Source of the DNA: Stratiolaelaps scimitus
Taxonomy: Eukaryota; Arthropoda; Arachnida; Mesostigmata; Laelapidae
Direction: 5' to 3'
DNA length: 64,000 nucleotides
Assembly (NCBI GenBank): GCA_019614645.1
Contig: JABWDB010000012.1
Span: 1,178,001-1,242,000, forward strand
Positions 42,600 to 55,869 of the stretch are shown piece by piece. A program made the translations under genes and the position numbers. The notes beneath the pieces were generated by a model. The model was given only the letters and a program-made list of their open reading frames with translations. It was not told the DNA's origin and did no database searches. How positions within the stretch are numbered: position 1 is the stretch's first letter; every line of letters begins with the position of its first letter.

Positions 42600-45500
42600 G
42601 TCACTTACAAATAGTCGTAACTCTAATGCATCCGTCTGGCTACCACAGCTCGTTTTATTTGTGACGTCCTCGAATTGTGAATCCTTGAACTGCTCCTAGA
42701 AGTGGTATTAGTTACGACTCACTTCGGTACATAATCCAGCTAGTTAACAACTCGCATAGTGAAGTTTGTTCTCAATATGTACGCGCACGCTGGCTCTGTA
42801 TCCATTCACGTAGGAACTTCCAACTTGTCGACCAGGTGATTTTTTTTACGTTTGCATACTCATTATTTTATTTTGAATTTATTTCATAAGGGATACACGT
42901 ACTTCAGTCATGTGCCGAATGCAAACCATTCGATAGGACATCCAAGGGGCAAACACCGCACCATTTATAGATAGTCAAACTTCAGACAATTAAATGCACA
43001 CCACTGCGTCGAACGCGTAAGGGATGTGGATAGCACAGCACTCCAGGGCCCTCTGGACATTGGCCTGTTTGGTCGTCACTGTCCTGAGTTTCACCACTTG
43101 CCCGATAGAACGCAGAGCCAGCCGAGGTGCAACCGAGGTGGGTGCCCTCACCAGCAGCAGCTCATTTGGCTCATCTGACAGTGCTGCTAGCCTGCAGCCG
43201 CGGCTGGGGTCGGCGAACTGACAACGTGTTCGGAATTCAGTCCGGCCTGGTCACGGGGGTCAGGGGAATCGTGTCACGATTCTCAACAGGGCGTATAGGT
43301 GATGCGTGCCCAGCTCACGATCGCGACGGCCAGTTAGCCCACAAAACAACGTAGCTATATAACCAGTGTGCTTCTATAGTCCTATCAGTCCTGGTGCTAT
43401 CGCTGAAGCCAACAACGAAGAGGCACGTGTCTGTCTGGCGGATCTCTGCTAGGGTAGCCAGACCCAGGTAAGCCCACCGGGGCACCAGGAATCGCTTGCA
43501 ACGTGAGCGAATAGTGGGTACTTATCAGCTGCAACGTAACTGCGTTGATCTGGTGGCGTCAGTTCGGTAAGTAACGCGAGGTAGATACAAATAACACGGA
43601 CGGAGCTAGAAGGGTCAGCGGACCAGCCGTTGCATCACACGAATGGGCTACTACATCGACCATATGTACATATGATACGATACACGAATGGACGAATCTG
43701 TGCCATGGCGGGAATTAGGTATCAGCTAGGTTGAAAAGGTTCCGACGTTGAGGCTACAGCGTTTGTTTCATACAGAATAGATGAGCTGCAATCCCCTGAG
43801 AGGATACAGCAGCCTGTCAGACTGCGTAGCGTTGGCATTGTTAAATTATGTGAAGCGATTGGTAGGTATAGTCTCCTCGAGGCGTATGCCAAGTGGAGTT
43901 GTAGCCTCAGTTGCTTCAGCCTGAACAGACAGACAGCTACCGACGGTCAGCAGAGTGGTTGTTAGGTCGTGTCGTTCGACGCGTTTACGCCGCCGGTGGC
44001 GTCAGGCATCGGACATCATACAGTGGCCATATAACGAGAGTCGCTCGAGTATTCCACTGGCACCTACCTATTATGAGCCCAACGCTTAATAATGGTATGA
44101 TGATGTCAGCAGGTCATACTTGGTAAGTGAACTAATTAGCTTGCATCCATGGATTGTACGATGTTCGCTTAAAGAGAGATAATATTGTATAACATCATTC
44201 GCGATGTTTCTAAATTCCAAGTGAGCTCCGTCCGGCATCGACATCATTTATACGGTAATATTTCCCTTATCTGTAAAACTTGTCGCTGGATCTAATCACT
44301 GGTCCCAGGAAGTCCCCGGCTGGAAGACCGGGCACTTTGTTATCGCGTCTGACCAATACTCATTAACCGTTCATTCGACTACTCTCGTATTCAATCAGCA
44401 CGTAGTAATCGACACTATGGTGTATACTAATCGACTTATGAATGAATCACTAATTATGTCTAAACATATCGCCTACCAGCCTATGTGTAGTCAACCTACC
44501 TACCAACGAACCAATCTACTGGGTGCTACATACGAATCGCACAGCCTCACGCAAATTGCATACAATAGTTACAACAACTCACCTGTTGCGTGGGAGGACT
44601 ATTGGACGGGTGGTTTCGTCAAAAGCGAAGCAGGAACAAACAGCACGTCGTTAAAAATAAATACACAGCAAATACTCGGGTGGTCGATTGAGGTGGTCAG
44701 TCTTCAGCAGCAGCAGCAGCAGCTATTCGTCGTTATCTTGTTTTGTGCTCTTCTTGCCTTTGGCCGACTTCGGGATTCAGTTCGTGATTGGTTACTCGAT
44801 TTGCGGTGAGTCGGCGAGTTGTTCTTGCTGCTAACTTCAGTCAACTGCGGTGCAGGCTGACACACACACCCACACACAAAACGTTTATTATCTATACGCT
44901 GATGAAATGATCTCTCTATGTGTGTTAGCTTCGTTGTCTTCTTTTTGGTCGCTGGACGTTCAGCTGTTTAGAAACTGGAACGCCGGAAGGCAAAGTCGCG
45001 GAGGAACGGCCGGTGGAGGGGGGCAGTTGGGTCGTTGAGTGTAGACAATGCACCTATCTTTGACTTTGTTTGATTTCTCAGAACTTAGCAATATATAAAT
45101 GCAGCTCAGCAATAGCTTGTCGAGAGGTGTGCTTCGGTCGCCTGCGAGGTTTTTTGTTATGTTTAACTTGAGGTGACGAACTTGACACAACCACTGCACA
45201 TCAGAACATTGACTTTATCGATTGTGATCACCTTCGGGGTATCTCCTGACTTGAGACTGGCTTTACTAATCTATTTCACTCGTTAATAGCTCTGTTGATC
45301 GAGCTAGTCGGAATCTACTGGTCGGGTGATGATTAACGATACTCGGCAATACTGTTGCTTAACAAGCAGGCGGCTAAGGGCCAGAGTTGTATTATCTCTA
45401 TGTTATTTGCTTGTCGAATACTGCTTATCACCTTAGATCTAGATTACCGTGGATTTTTTGCTCTGCTTGGTTTGATTGCTCACACTATACTGCCCTGCAA

Positions 45501-47830
45501 ATGTAGCTGCTGAACGCGTACTAATGAGAGGGCGACGTGAAATTCGGGGAGAAATGTGATTGGGTAGCTTGACTCGTGTTGCTATCCGAATATCTAACAA
45601 CAACGAGAGTAGCACCAACTGACTTCGACGTTGTGACTGAATTTGAGGCCGATATAATAACAACACAAACGTCACACAGGCAGATAAACAAACAAACGAA
45701 CACACTTCAAACAAAGCCGTCAGTTGCGCTTGGTTGGTTTGTAGCGAAACGAAGAGGCTTTCTTGTCTCTTCAACAACGATTCGCGACAACCAACGGCAA
45801 TAGACGGCGTCGACTGGTGCGCACGACTGACAACGCCGGGTACAGCAGCGGCATAGCTCAGACGTTGTAGCCACGGCAGCGATAGCCGGGAACGGCCTGG
45901 ATGGGCGAGACAACGTGAAACGTAGACGTGGACAGAGGGAGAGGTCTTGCCGCCTTCGATCTGGGGAAAGGGACCAAGCAAGCAAGCAGGCAGACAAGCA
46001 AGTAAGTAAGAGCGGTGTCCTGCTGGGCATTTCGCAAGGGTATACCCAGGGGGACAGGGCACAAGGCAGACACCCAACCCAGGCCACCTATGCCACCACC
46101 ACCATCACTATCCATTCACCCAACCATAACGACCGTTCTAAGAGCCGTTCGCTGACAGCACAAGAAGATACTATACTGCAACAACACACCCTCTTCGTGC
46201 TTCGTGTGGTGCAGATTCCCTTCACTAGACTGATCCCACTTCTGACCCCGCGTGCCCGAACGAAGGCCCACCCGACAGCCAGCCAGCCCGCCCGCGTGCA
46301 TCCGAAGGGCCACCTTCTATAGTACAAGGCCATGGAGAGCCAATGCAAGAGAGAACTGGAGAGAAATAGTGAACGTTTGTATGTAAGGAAGAGAGAGAGA
46401 GAGAGAGAGAGAACCCGTCGGAGCCAGCTTATAACGACGTCTGCGTGTTGAGGACCGACGAGGGAGTCTAGGAGAGGACGGGCATACGGACAGACAGACC
46501 GAGAGGAGTCAGTCAAGGAGACCTAGAGTCTCCAAGGACTCGGACAAACGAAAGGGCGATGCCAGCGCCTGCGACTCCACGGCTCCAAGCAGCTCAAACC
46601 CCTATCGTGCTGCAGCGATTTCCGTAGTACCTAATACAAGTAGACATTGAAGGCACTGATGAACTCTGTCGGATGGACAGATAAGTTTGACCTGTATTCT
46701 ACGAGCAAATCGGGGGCAGGCCCGCTGCCTCTGGAGAATGTAAGGCACAGGAGAATAAATGAAGGCAGTGCATTATAGAGCATTGGCAGATGATCGATTT
46801 TTGTTAGTTTGCGGACATTTTAAACAACAGGATATTTTATTTTCATGGGACTTGCTGGGTACCGCATTTATACAGAGGATTATGATGATGATTTTCCACT
46901 ATCTAGGGCGAAGGTCCATGCGTACACAACCAATTACGTTTAATGCCTCTGAATATATTGAACTTATGGCCTCCCTTAATTGCATCCGAATCGAACTGAA
47001 CAGAACAGATGTGTGTTAACGAAAAAGCGAATAACATTTCATTATGCATGTTTCAATGTTGATACAGTATGAGAATAGTGGACACTCCGCGAATATTTTT
47101 GAATAATTTGCCATGCAGACTGTTGCCGGTAACTTGTTTTTTAGGTCTTACTATTAATGCAAATCTATTATTACTATAAACATTATGTGTATAAGCCTAG
47201 CAATATTTAATGAGGGAAAACAACAAGCAATGGTAGCAACAGGCAACATTCTCGTTTTATGTGGCCAAGGTACACTAAGTCAACGTAATCCCCAAGCCAA
47301 GTCCCTGGGCAAACAGTATTGCTATCACCAAAGATCACAATGTGGGCCACGTCGGTCAAACCGGAGTGCGTTGTCGCGTGCCTGCTGGATCCAAAAATTG
47401 AACTATAATATATATACTCAAGTATTGCATCGATGAAGCCTAATTCGATAGAGCTAGGTAAAGGCATGAACAGTGTTGCATGTTTGTAACATAACAGCGG
47501 AACACACACACATACACTACAGTTATTATACGATTGCGAAAATTTAAAAAAGTATATATATATAAACTGCAAGGAGATTATAACGAGCAAACTGGCCACT
47601 GCTTCGACATAGCTATTCATACAGCCAGTTTGAACTCAAGACTATAACTATCATTAGTAAATGACATTAGATCAACCAGCCATTCGATTGTATAAATATA
47701 TGCACGTATTACATAATATATCGCAATTTTTTGCACTAGGCCATTCTATGTCATTTGTTCTTGGACTAAATCGAGACTCAGCTGAACTATATTAAACTAA
47801 ATTGTAATGCTTGAGCTTGTTTATCTATCG
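42600..47830. other. Intergenic / possible 5' UTR region, GC-richer than average
   Basis: Between the minus-strand calcyphosin-like gene and the plus-strand acidic protein gene. It carries a (GA)n run at 46389-46412, CAG-type runs near 44708-44723 and a TATATAAAT at 45092-45100. Overlapping open frames on both strands at 45.4-46.5 kb are low-complexity and I do not call them genes. One signal-peptide-like frame (43024-43138) is listed separately. Confidence 0.35.
43024..43138 (+). CDS. Possible first exon of a secreted protein
   Basis: ATG at 43024 opens a good signal-peptide profile: a short polar start, then L-W-T-L-A-C-L-V-V-T-V-L-S-F, then T-C-P and a basic stretch. A donor GAGGTGGGT follows at 43136-43144. 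No downstream exon could be matched, and reading through gives only 65 residues of Ser-rich tail. It may be a real first exon or chance. Confidence 0.3.
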
Positions 47831-47837
47831 CCACGAT

Positions 47838-47865
47838 TATAAATGGCCATTATCATCTTTCACTC
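47838..47865 (+). promoter_or_regulatory. Candidate core promoter of the acidic secreted protein gene
   Basis: TATAAA at 47838-47843 is followed 22 bases later by a TCACTC initiator-like motif. It lies about 400 bases before the ATG at 48255, leaving an unspliced 5' UTR. Position is plausible but the spacing is slightly short. Confidence 0.3.
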
Positions 47866-48254
47866 GACGTATACCGCTTTCGTGGAGAGCTCACGTTCTA
47901 AGGTTGAACAGTCCGATACAAGTTTCTGATGAACTGTTTCACCTCAGAGAATGATACATCCTAAGCAGCATTACAATAACGCTCTCCTGATGGCACAACA
48001 GTTAGTCGTCGTTATTGCTCAAGTGTTTGTGTAAAGTGTAGTGGGTATACCAGCATGCTTCAGCTATACGGCAGTAATAACCGCATGCCTGTGACAGAGC
48101 GAAGCTATACTCGATTCATGCGGATACTGCATTTATCTGAGAAACATTTGATAGAAGGCAGCACCTTAGCATTGAACTTAGGAGCTCCGGCCGGTGATCG
48201 ATGATTGGAAAACGCTTAAATTGCTAACCTTAGGAGTTCCTTCCACTGGTGAAT

Positions 48255-51200
48255 ATGGGATTTCGTCACTTTACCAAGTTATTAATTGTGTGCTGTGTCC
48301 TCGTGCTGATTGTTCATTTTGGCTTGGCAAAACATCGTTGCTCAGATGAGGATGGCGACTATAGCGATGAAGCTGAAGGAGAGGTGAAACACTCGAAGAA
48401 GCATCCCTTTGTTGACGGCGATTACAAAAATAGCAAGGATAGAAATCCGTACAACCACAAGCGCAAGTCGAAGCACAGTGATAGACGCCACATTGACCCA
48501 AACCATTCACATGACCATCCAAGGACATCCGAGCCATCGAAAAACAAACATTCCCACGAAGAAGGTGAACAAGACGATGATGATAATCATGGTTACGATG
48601 GAACGTCATTGAAGGACAACGAGCCACCAAGCTCCAAGAACAAGTCGTCCCCAGCGAAGAATAGCAAAAAGAATAAACCTGCAGAAGAACCTTGGAGATC
48701 ACATCTATCGAAAGCTAGGCCCCCCGACGACAGCAACGATGACGCAGGCGACAGCGATAGCAGTGACAGCAAAGAGACTGAAACTAGCGATAAACATCAT
48801 AATCACTCGAAGCGGGCACAAGATTTGCCAAAGTCACCATTGAAAAAGAACCAACCTCATCAAGAGCACGTGGAGCAGAATAAAAGGCAATCTGATGATA
48901 GTGCCGATCGCTATCATGATTATAGTCCCTATCGCAATGCAGAGAGTAACGAATATGATGATGATGATGATGATGATGATGCTGATCAAGACCGTGGTGA
49001 ATTATCGAGGGACACCCATTCGTATCCGAGAGAAGGGAAACATTCTGGCAACGACAAAGATGGAGATCGGAAGGCCGACAATTCTTCTCCAAAGCTATCG
49101 ACGTTCTTGTCGAAAGACAAATCTCCTCGAAAAGTCAAACACGAACAAAAGGATAAAGATGCTACTAAACGTAGAGATAAGGTAACTTCGTCGAAAAATG
49201 ACCTAGCACCATTGAACGGTAGCGATAGAAAATATGTAAAAAAGAATAATACATCTATCATGAAACTCCACGGAACCTCCAATGAAGAAGAGGAAATTTC
49301 GGAAGAGACATATGATGAGGAAAATGAAACCTCTGATGAAATCTTTAGCAACGAAAATGAAAGTTCGGACGAGATCTCCAATGACGAACCACGTCCAGTG
49401 AAGGGCAAGACGAGGACGTCACCGAAACGCAATAAGAACAACAGACCGATTGTGTATCACGTCTCCCTACAACCCTCTTCATCGGAGGGCGACTTTACAA
49501 ACAAACAGGATGAAAATAAAGATGAAGAGCGTAAAGACAGCGATGAAAAACTTCGTGCACAAAAAATACCTTCGAGTAAGAACGACGAAAAGGAGCCAAA
49601 CTCCAAATCGTCTCGAGATAATGAGGAGTACGAAAATCATCATTCAAAAAGGAAATCTTCACCCTCAGAAAAGAAACTATCCAAAACCAAAAAGAGAAAA
49701 GGTGTAAATGAGATTGATGATGACGATGCTGATGCGGGGACATACAAAAATGCTGAAGGAGATAATGATGAACTTGACGACGACTATAAGCCCAATGTGC
49801 AGGCATCTTCTGTAGGAAAGAAAGTCAACCCTTCAAAAAGTCACTCATCTAAAGACAGCGATGAAAATGACGAAAACGACTTCGAAGGATATCCTTTTGT
49901 AGAAAACATGCCATCTAAGAATAACACATCTTTTGAGCGATCGGATAACGATGGCATAGGCGACGAGGGAAAGGAGTCAACAAAAAATGGTAGAAATGAC
50001 GATGACGTTGAAACATTCGCCCAGCAGAAGCCTGAGTCGTCTGCAGAAAAACCTTCGAAGACAAGGGACCCCGATGAAGAGCACAATGAAGGCGATGAAG
50101 ATAAATCGTCGGTAGAGAAAAGCCACAGTTTGGCTGAGGAGGAAAAAGAAAAAGATGATGCGGAAGGTAATGATAGCAGTAATAATGATAATAACCGAAA
50201 ACAACATTCTCCAAAGCTATTACTTTCTACGTTGGCAGCGGTTCAGTCAACCTCGAGAGAAGAGAAAACACCTAAAACCGAGACCAAAGGTTACAGACCG
50301 AAAGTTGGAACACCTATGGACTTTCCTATGGATCATAAGCACGGATGGAATAGCGCTGAGGATAACGACTATAGTGATGGCGAAGAACCTGCTGAGGATG
50401 AGAGCGCTGGCGAGCCGAAGCCGCCTTGGGACGATGACAATCCAATGCAGGTGATGTTCATGGATGGCCCTCATAGACCTGGACGGCCTCGTACGAACCT
50501 TGAGCACTATGAGGACGACGATGAAACTAACAGTTATGGAGGCGGTTACGATAACAATGATCCTGAACGGCCGCGACTGTCCAATAGCCACAATCAAGAA
50601 TGGAACCGTCAACGATCTCCATGGATACACGTTAGAAGCTACAAAAATAAGCATGTACTAAGCAGCGTAAATCAATATGTCGTGGAGGAACTACCTCAGG
50701 TGCTCGATACTTTAAAAGTAGATCCCTGGACATTTTACATACAAAATTGTGAGATCAATTCGGAAACGTTAGAGACGCCGGGGCGTGTGTGCAAATGCTA
50801 CGACAAAGATCTCACAGCATCTGTGGGTCTCGTTGGGTTGTCACAGCTTCTGAATCAGGGCAACAGAAGAACAACGTGAGTGGTAGACGAAGCTATAGAC
50901 TAGGTTTGTCTCTCTCTGTGCATGTGTGTGTGTTCGATTATATATCATTCCTTTACGATTCTATTCATCTATATTACTAGGTTCAGTAATGACGTCCAAT
51001 CAGTCAGCAGTTCATAATAGTGGTTCAGCTCGCGTTGATCTTTAATCGACTCTGTTGTATTTTTTTGTTGCAGCCAAATCTCGTGCACTCTACAGGGCTG
51101 TCAGATTGATGGGATCATTATACCGGGCAGCCTGTGGTTTGAGGTCGGTACACTCGATAACCAATATGAAGTTCTGCTGATACGACCAGTCAGAGTAAAT

Positions 51201-51940
51201 ATAACCTTAACAATTTCGCGAAAACGTAAAGGTCGAAGAGGAGAAGTTCTCCATTATTTCGTACGAAGGCAACACCTTGCGAAAGTAATGCATCAGGTTA
51301 GTATTCACAAGAACAACAACAATAATAATAATAATAATTCTCTTTCTGGTATACGTATTATAATTATTATATTATTATTATTATTAAATCTTTGTAAGTT
51401 ATTATCCTATTGTAACACGGAACTTTACACTATACTATTTGACATAGCCAAATGTCATATCAAGCCTCATCACGTGTCACAACACAAAAAAAACGATAAA
51501 AACTGGGTCGTTATTCAAGGTTGGTTAACTACGTTCGTATGCATACGTTTAGCCAGGTGGGTTTTGGCGAATGAGCTATAACCTATATTATTTCTATATT
51601 ACGAATCGTCCCAATGCTCAATAAGTACGTGGATTGCGTCAGTAATAAATAATAACGCATCATGTGTGTGATTTCTCAATGTCAGGTGTGTCAGGCAGTT
51701 GACGATAAGCTCGTGCGAGGGCTGTCACAAGTCTTCGAGGACTCCGTCATGGGGACATCGAAACGCTGCTATAGCATCTTCAGTTCCATGTCTTCAACAT
51801 CGATGTCTGAGAAAAAGTCGAATTTGCCAAAGTTGTGGCCAAAGAGGGATAGCAGCGAGAAGATAGCAAAGAGTAACTTCAATATGAACATCAGAGAGGA
51901 TGATTACGACTATGAAAACGATGCCGATGCTATGATCTAG
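48255..51940 (+). CDS. Large secreted acidic/lysine-rich disordered protein, three exons, ~1,032 aa
   Basis: Exons 48255-50875, 51074-51296 and 51686-51940 join in phases 2 and 0. The ATG at 48255 starts a strong signal peptide (K-L-L-I-V-C-C-V-L-V-L-I-V-H-F-G-L-A). Residues about 26-790 are a highly charged, low-complexity region of K, S, D, E, H and N with S-K-N, D-D-D and S-S-K motifs and a poly-Asp run coded by (GAT)n. The C-terminal 230 residues change: a Q-N-C-E-I-N-S-E segment, a C-K-C pair, an S-C-T-L-Q-G-C-Q pair, beta-like strands, a basic block (R-K-R-K-G-R-R-G) and a final acidic tail. Serines in acidic context are typical casein-kinase (Fam20C-type) targets. I do not recognise the family; matrix, cuticle, eggshell or silk-like roles are only guesses. 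AATAAA at 52122-52127. Confidence 0.75.
48957..48982 (+). repeat. (GAT)n microsatellite coding for poly-Asp
   Basis: About nine GAT-type triplets inside the long open frame give a run of aspartates. Length variation here would change the protein without breaking the frame. Confidence 0.8.
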
Positions 51941-52121
51941 ACTCGGTTGGGTTTCGCCATAACTTGGAAGAGACGTGAAAGAGGATTTTCGTACAATGCG
52001 ATCATATTTTTTTTTAGGATTCGTTAAATTAGTGGTTTCGGATATAAATAGCTTATTTTGCTTTTGAAGGTGATTTGTGAGAAAACCGCCGAAATGATGA
52101 CATACATATGCGACAAAGACC

Positions 52122-52127
52122 AATAAA
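52122..52127 (+). terminator. Poly(A) signal of the acidic secreted protein gene
   Basis: AATAAA lies 182 bases after the TAG stop at 51938-51940. It is the first perfect hexamer after the stop. Confidence 0.6.
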
Positions 52128-52129
52128 GT

Positions 52130-55100
52130 GAGTTATAATGAGAATAAAACCGATGACTGACGAGAGACTTTTATACACAAGAAGCTACATATTTGAAATA
52201 AAATTGATTCGGAGGAGAGCCTACCGATCACCTAGTATTTCTCGTATGTGAATACGCCTAATGTAATACAAAGCGAGAGAGGTTGTTTGTTGATTGGTGC
52301 AGCTAACTGTGCAGCTAACACTGACTGTGTTGAATAGGTCTCTGTTCGTGTGTCTTTCGAATAATATCGCTGACACCGTTACCCCTGTACCGTCAACCTC
52401 TAATCGTGTTAGCCACCTCTTTCTTTAATTCGACCTCACACTGCTACTGAAATTCCCCTCTGTTTAGCTATGTAGATGGATCCTGCCGCCCAGCTAAGTG
52501 CATCCATTCAAATAATTCGATTTTTACTCAATCTCTCAATCAATATTCGACTATCATTGCCTGTGTCTGATGCATGGCTCTTGCACACGCACGGGACACA
52601 TACACACACACACAGAGAGATAGACAACGATAGATATACCCACACATAGAGTCCACACACAACATATTCAGGCATTCATGGACATTGGGCCACATCGGCC
52701 CACATAGTTCGACAGACGCACGCAAAGACGCACAGGGAGAGAGAGAGAGAGAGAGGCTCTCATCCAGCTTCAGCGACCCTGTAGATGCTACTACTGTCTG
52801 CTACCACTCAGAATCCAGCTGGACCTATTCTAGAACAGTGGCGCTGACAGCAGACGGACGTTGCTGTTGAACGTCCGAGTGGAGAGTCCCTGCCATACGG
52901 CGACGGCAGCCACAGTTTGTGCCATATTATAGGCAGGCAGGCTGGTAGATATGTTGTTAGCTACCGAAGAGCTGATAGAACTGCTGATGTGGCTCTATCA
53001 GCTGCTGCTGCTGCTGCCGATGCGGCAACAGCGGCGGCGGTGGCGGCAGCTGATGCATTCGCATTAAGGCACTCCTCACAGTTTTACCGGCAGTCAACGA
53101 CGACGGGGACGGGCCCATCTATCGCGGCGTTATCCCGAAACAACAAATCCTGCATCCGGCTACCGCAAGCCCTTCCATCCATGCCTGCTAGGCTCTTCTC
53201 AGTCCAAGTCGTCGGACTTGCCAACCTCACCATATACACACACACACACATTTATCGTTCACGGCTGTTCACACACCATAGAGACTGTTGTGCCTGCGAG
53301 ACAAACGGACAGACGGATAGACACAGCTGGACAATTGCACAATCTCACAAACGCACTACGACACACAACAAGACACTATTGAAGCAAGCAAGCGATCGCT
53401 GACGCCGTTGTTCCCTTAGTGTCCCTCAACAGCAGCGTTAACACCTTAGCAGATAATCCGTTAGTTACTCGTCGTAACTGCTGCAGCAGTTCGACCAATT
53501 CGAACGTTCATTCACTGACCACTTTCATACGGTGGAATGGATGAACAGACAACTGAGTAGAGGGAGCAACAGTGATTAGTAGAAGTAAAGACCCAAACTG
53601 CCAAAATGACTACGACGAACGAATAAAAGAGTGATTTGGGCAGTCTCGACAAAACATTCGTCTGTTTCACCTCCTCAAAAGTTTATCGCAAGTAGCAGCA
53701 GCAGCAGCAGCATTGTGAACTCGAACGCAGGTGACTCGCCTATATAAAGCACTCCGAGACAGCGACTGCATATGTAGATCTGTGCTGTTGGAATTGTGGT
53801 GTTTCTCTCAGACACGCACAGGCACAGGAAGACGGAGTATTAATAAGGAATCAGTCCATTGAGTATGTACTCGATTTGGACCCGATCGAAACCAATGTGG
53901 AAATCGGCTACCACAGTGTCAACAACAATTCTAATACTAATAATAATAATGATATCAGTGGATGAACGATTTATCTGGTTAGCTCGATCAGGCAACACCT
54001 CGACGTCTGTATTGTACTAAGCTAGTGTGAACGGCAGCGGTGAAGCTCTCTCTCTCTCGTAACAAGAGCCCATTATTGTTACATAACCATACTCATATTG
54101 CTGCCGTGGTGGTCCCGTATGATTTTCACTCTTCGTTGCCTATTACAGATGACGATGATGATCGATGATCTGGCTATAGCATATACGATATTGTACTGCC
54201 AGTACAAATGTATCGTGCGACCAGTACAGTGGTGAGCCGTGTTGGCCTTGCCGCCGCTGCTGCTGCTCCTACTGCTTCTGATGTCATAGGCGTAGTCATG
54301 AGTGTAAAAGGCGTATCGGGTAACTTGTAGTAGCAGCAGCAGCAGCGGTGGTCATGGACAGAACGAACTAATGTTTGGCCGTTCGTTCGTAAGGGTTACT
54401 GTTGAGAGTGAAATAGGTAGTGTTGTTGCTACTGCTGCTGCTGTAAGTGTTAGTGCTACTGCTCCCGTAGGGGCTTAGCAACTACAGCTCGAGACAGCAA
54501 GCGGACGAGCGAGCGAGCGGGCGAACAATCCAGTCAGTTCGCGTCGAGCGTCAGTGGTGTTCGACACCACCACCACCACCACCACAGCTACAACTACTAC
54601 AAGTTGCACTCCTCTCTCTCTCTCTCTCGTTGGCGCTCCGCCACTAAACTCAGCTACATCTCTAGCTGTAGCTGCTGCTGCTGCTGTTGTTGTTGTCAGT
54701 TGCAATAGTACTAACTGCCGTTGACTTCGCCCTGTGCGGAGCTGTGTTAGAACCACTGCTGAATAATCACCCTGGTTCTGTTGATTTGCGGTTTCTTGCC
54801 ATCGTGGGCTACCAACGGGAGTCAGCCCGCGATAGTGCGGCTGCTACAGTAGTGGTACTCTTCGTGTCGCCGAAGCGAATCAGCCGCGGCAACGGTGACA
54901 AAATGGCGATAATAATAAAGTTGAGCATTAACGACTAACTAGTTAACTAATTGAAAGGAATACAAAGTCACCCGATTACGATTACACCCGCTCGGTTCTG
55001 GATATCCCGTTATTACCCAAACACTACTACAGTTATTCCGTACTGCGAAGACTGTTGTCGGACTGTCGCACTGGACCAGCGTGTCGTATCTTATCGGGTG

Positions 55101-55452
55101 GCCAGAGACGGACCCTCGCCATCAGGAGTACGCGCAGATACCGAAGCAACTACCGAACTACGACTGAAGAAGCGCACATTTCAAGCCAATTTATGAACGA
55201 TGCGGTATGTGTGTGTGTGGGGCTGAACAATGTGTGCGTGAGAGTGCTCGTGATGACCATGTAGTGGGGAACACACTTCGTCATCTCCTTCCCGTGTCCA
55301 TCACAATCATCGCCATCGATCCGAGTTGCTGAAGTGGTTGTGTTTCTTCACTCAGTGTATAGACGTTGTCCCGAATAGCTGGCAAGAAGGATACAGCTGT
55401 GATGATTTAAAAATCACAGTGCACAGTTCACATCGAACATTCACAGCTACGC
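52130..55452. other. Repeat-rich upstream region of the next plus-strand gene
   Basis: CAG/CTG-type runs (about 52999-53013, 53692-53712, 54332-54345, 54670-54690), CCA (54563-54583), GA/CT (52737-52754, 54614-54630) and CA runs. A strong TATATAAAG at 53741-53749 could start a transcript with a long 5' UTR leading to the exon at 55453. Frames here are simple-sequence translations, not genes. Confidence 0.4.
53741..53749 (+). promoter_or_regulatory. Candidate TATA box
   Basis: TATATAAAG stands in otherwise GC-richer DNA. Thirty bases on lies AGCGACTGCA without a perfect initiator. It may serve the transcript that carries the coding exon at 55453. Confidence 0.35.
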
Positions 55453-55698
55453 ATGATGCTACCCCATCACGGCGACGATCTTCAGTGTTCTCCGAGGAGT
55501 TGTGTTTCGACAATGTTCAACCCTCGAGATACGATGCGATCTCTGCCCCATCCGCTGGTGCCGATGGTGCCACTTGTTCCGCGTCGAACACCGAGTCTGC
55601 CTCCGGTGTCACCCCTGATAAAGCTGCATGCCCTACATCTGCATTACCACCAATGGCACGCCAACATGGTTCGCATGGGAGTGCGACCTGAGAGAATG
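55453..55698 (+). CDS. Probable first coding exon, product unknown
   Basis: ATG at 55453 opens 82 codons ending in phase 0 at a consensus donor (ATGGTAAGT). The peptide is rich in P, M, H, L and R (P-L-V-P-M-V-P-L-V-P, then H-L-H-Y-H-Q-W-H-A-N-M) with no known domain. No continuation was found in the window on the plus strand, so the next exon may lie more than 8 kb away. Another frame over the same bases is also open for 121 codons from 55326, so the frame is not certain. Confidence 0.4.
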
Positions 55699-55742
55699 GT
55701 AAGTACTTGCATCATTATATATATATATATATATATGTATCA

Positions 55743-55865
55743 GCGCGGTGGCGGTGGGACGGCTTCTAAGTATCTGGCTGTAAAGTATCTCGCCCGATGC
55801 CGCAGGCTCGAGTCCCGAGGCGTGATGATGTGGACATATAGAGAACTTAAGCATTGTAATTCTAC
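55743..55865 (+). mobile_element. tRNA-derived SINE copy 2
   Basis: The head resembles a tRNA: an A-box-like TGGCGGTGGGACGG at 55749-55762 and a B box GGCTCGAGTCC at 55805-55815, about 45 bases apart. The body aligns with 4698-4797. It follows a (TA)n run and starts 45 bases after the donor of the preceding exon. Mismatches in the stem and the shared tail outside the tRNA part argue against a working tRNA gene. Confidence 0.6.
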
Positions 55866-55869
55866 ATTC

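Noticed and set aside
45439..46516. Overlapping long open frames on both strands
   Set aside because: They overlap in several frames, are simple-sequence or arginine/serine/leucine biased, and show no domain or splice structure.
55743..55830. Functional tRNA gene
   Set aside because: B box is good, but the acceptor stem does not pair and the similarity with the other copy runs beyond the tRNA body.
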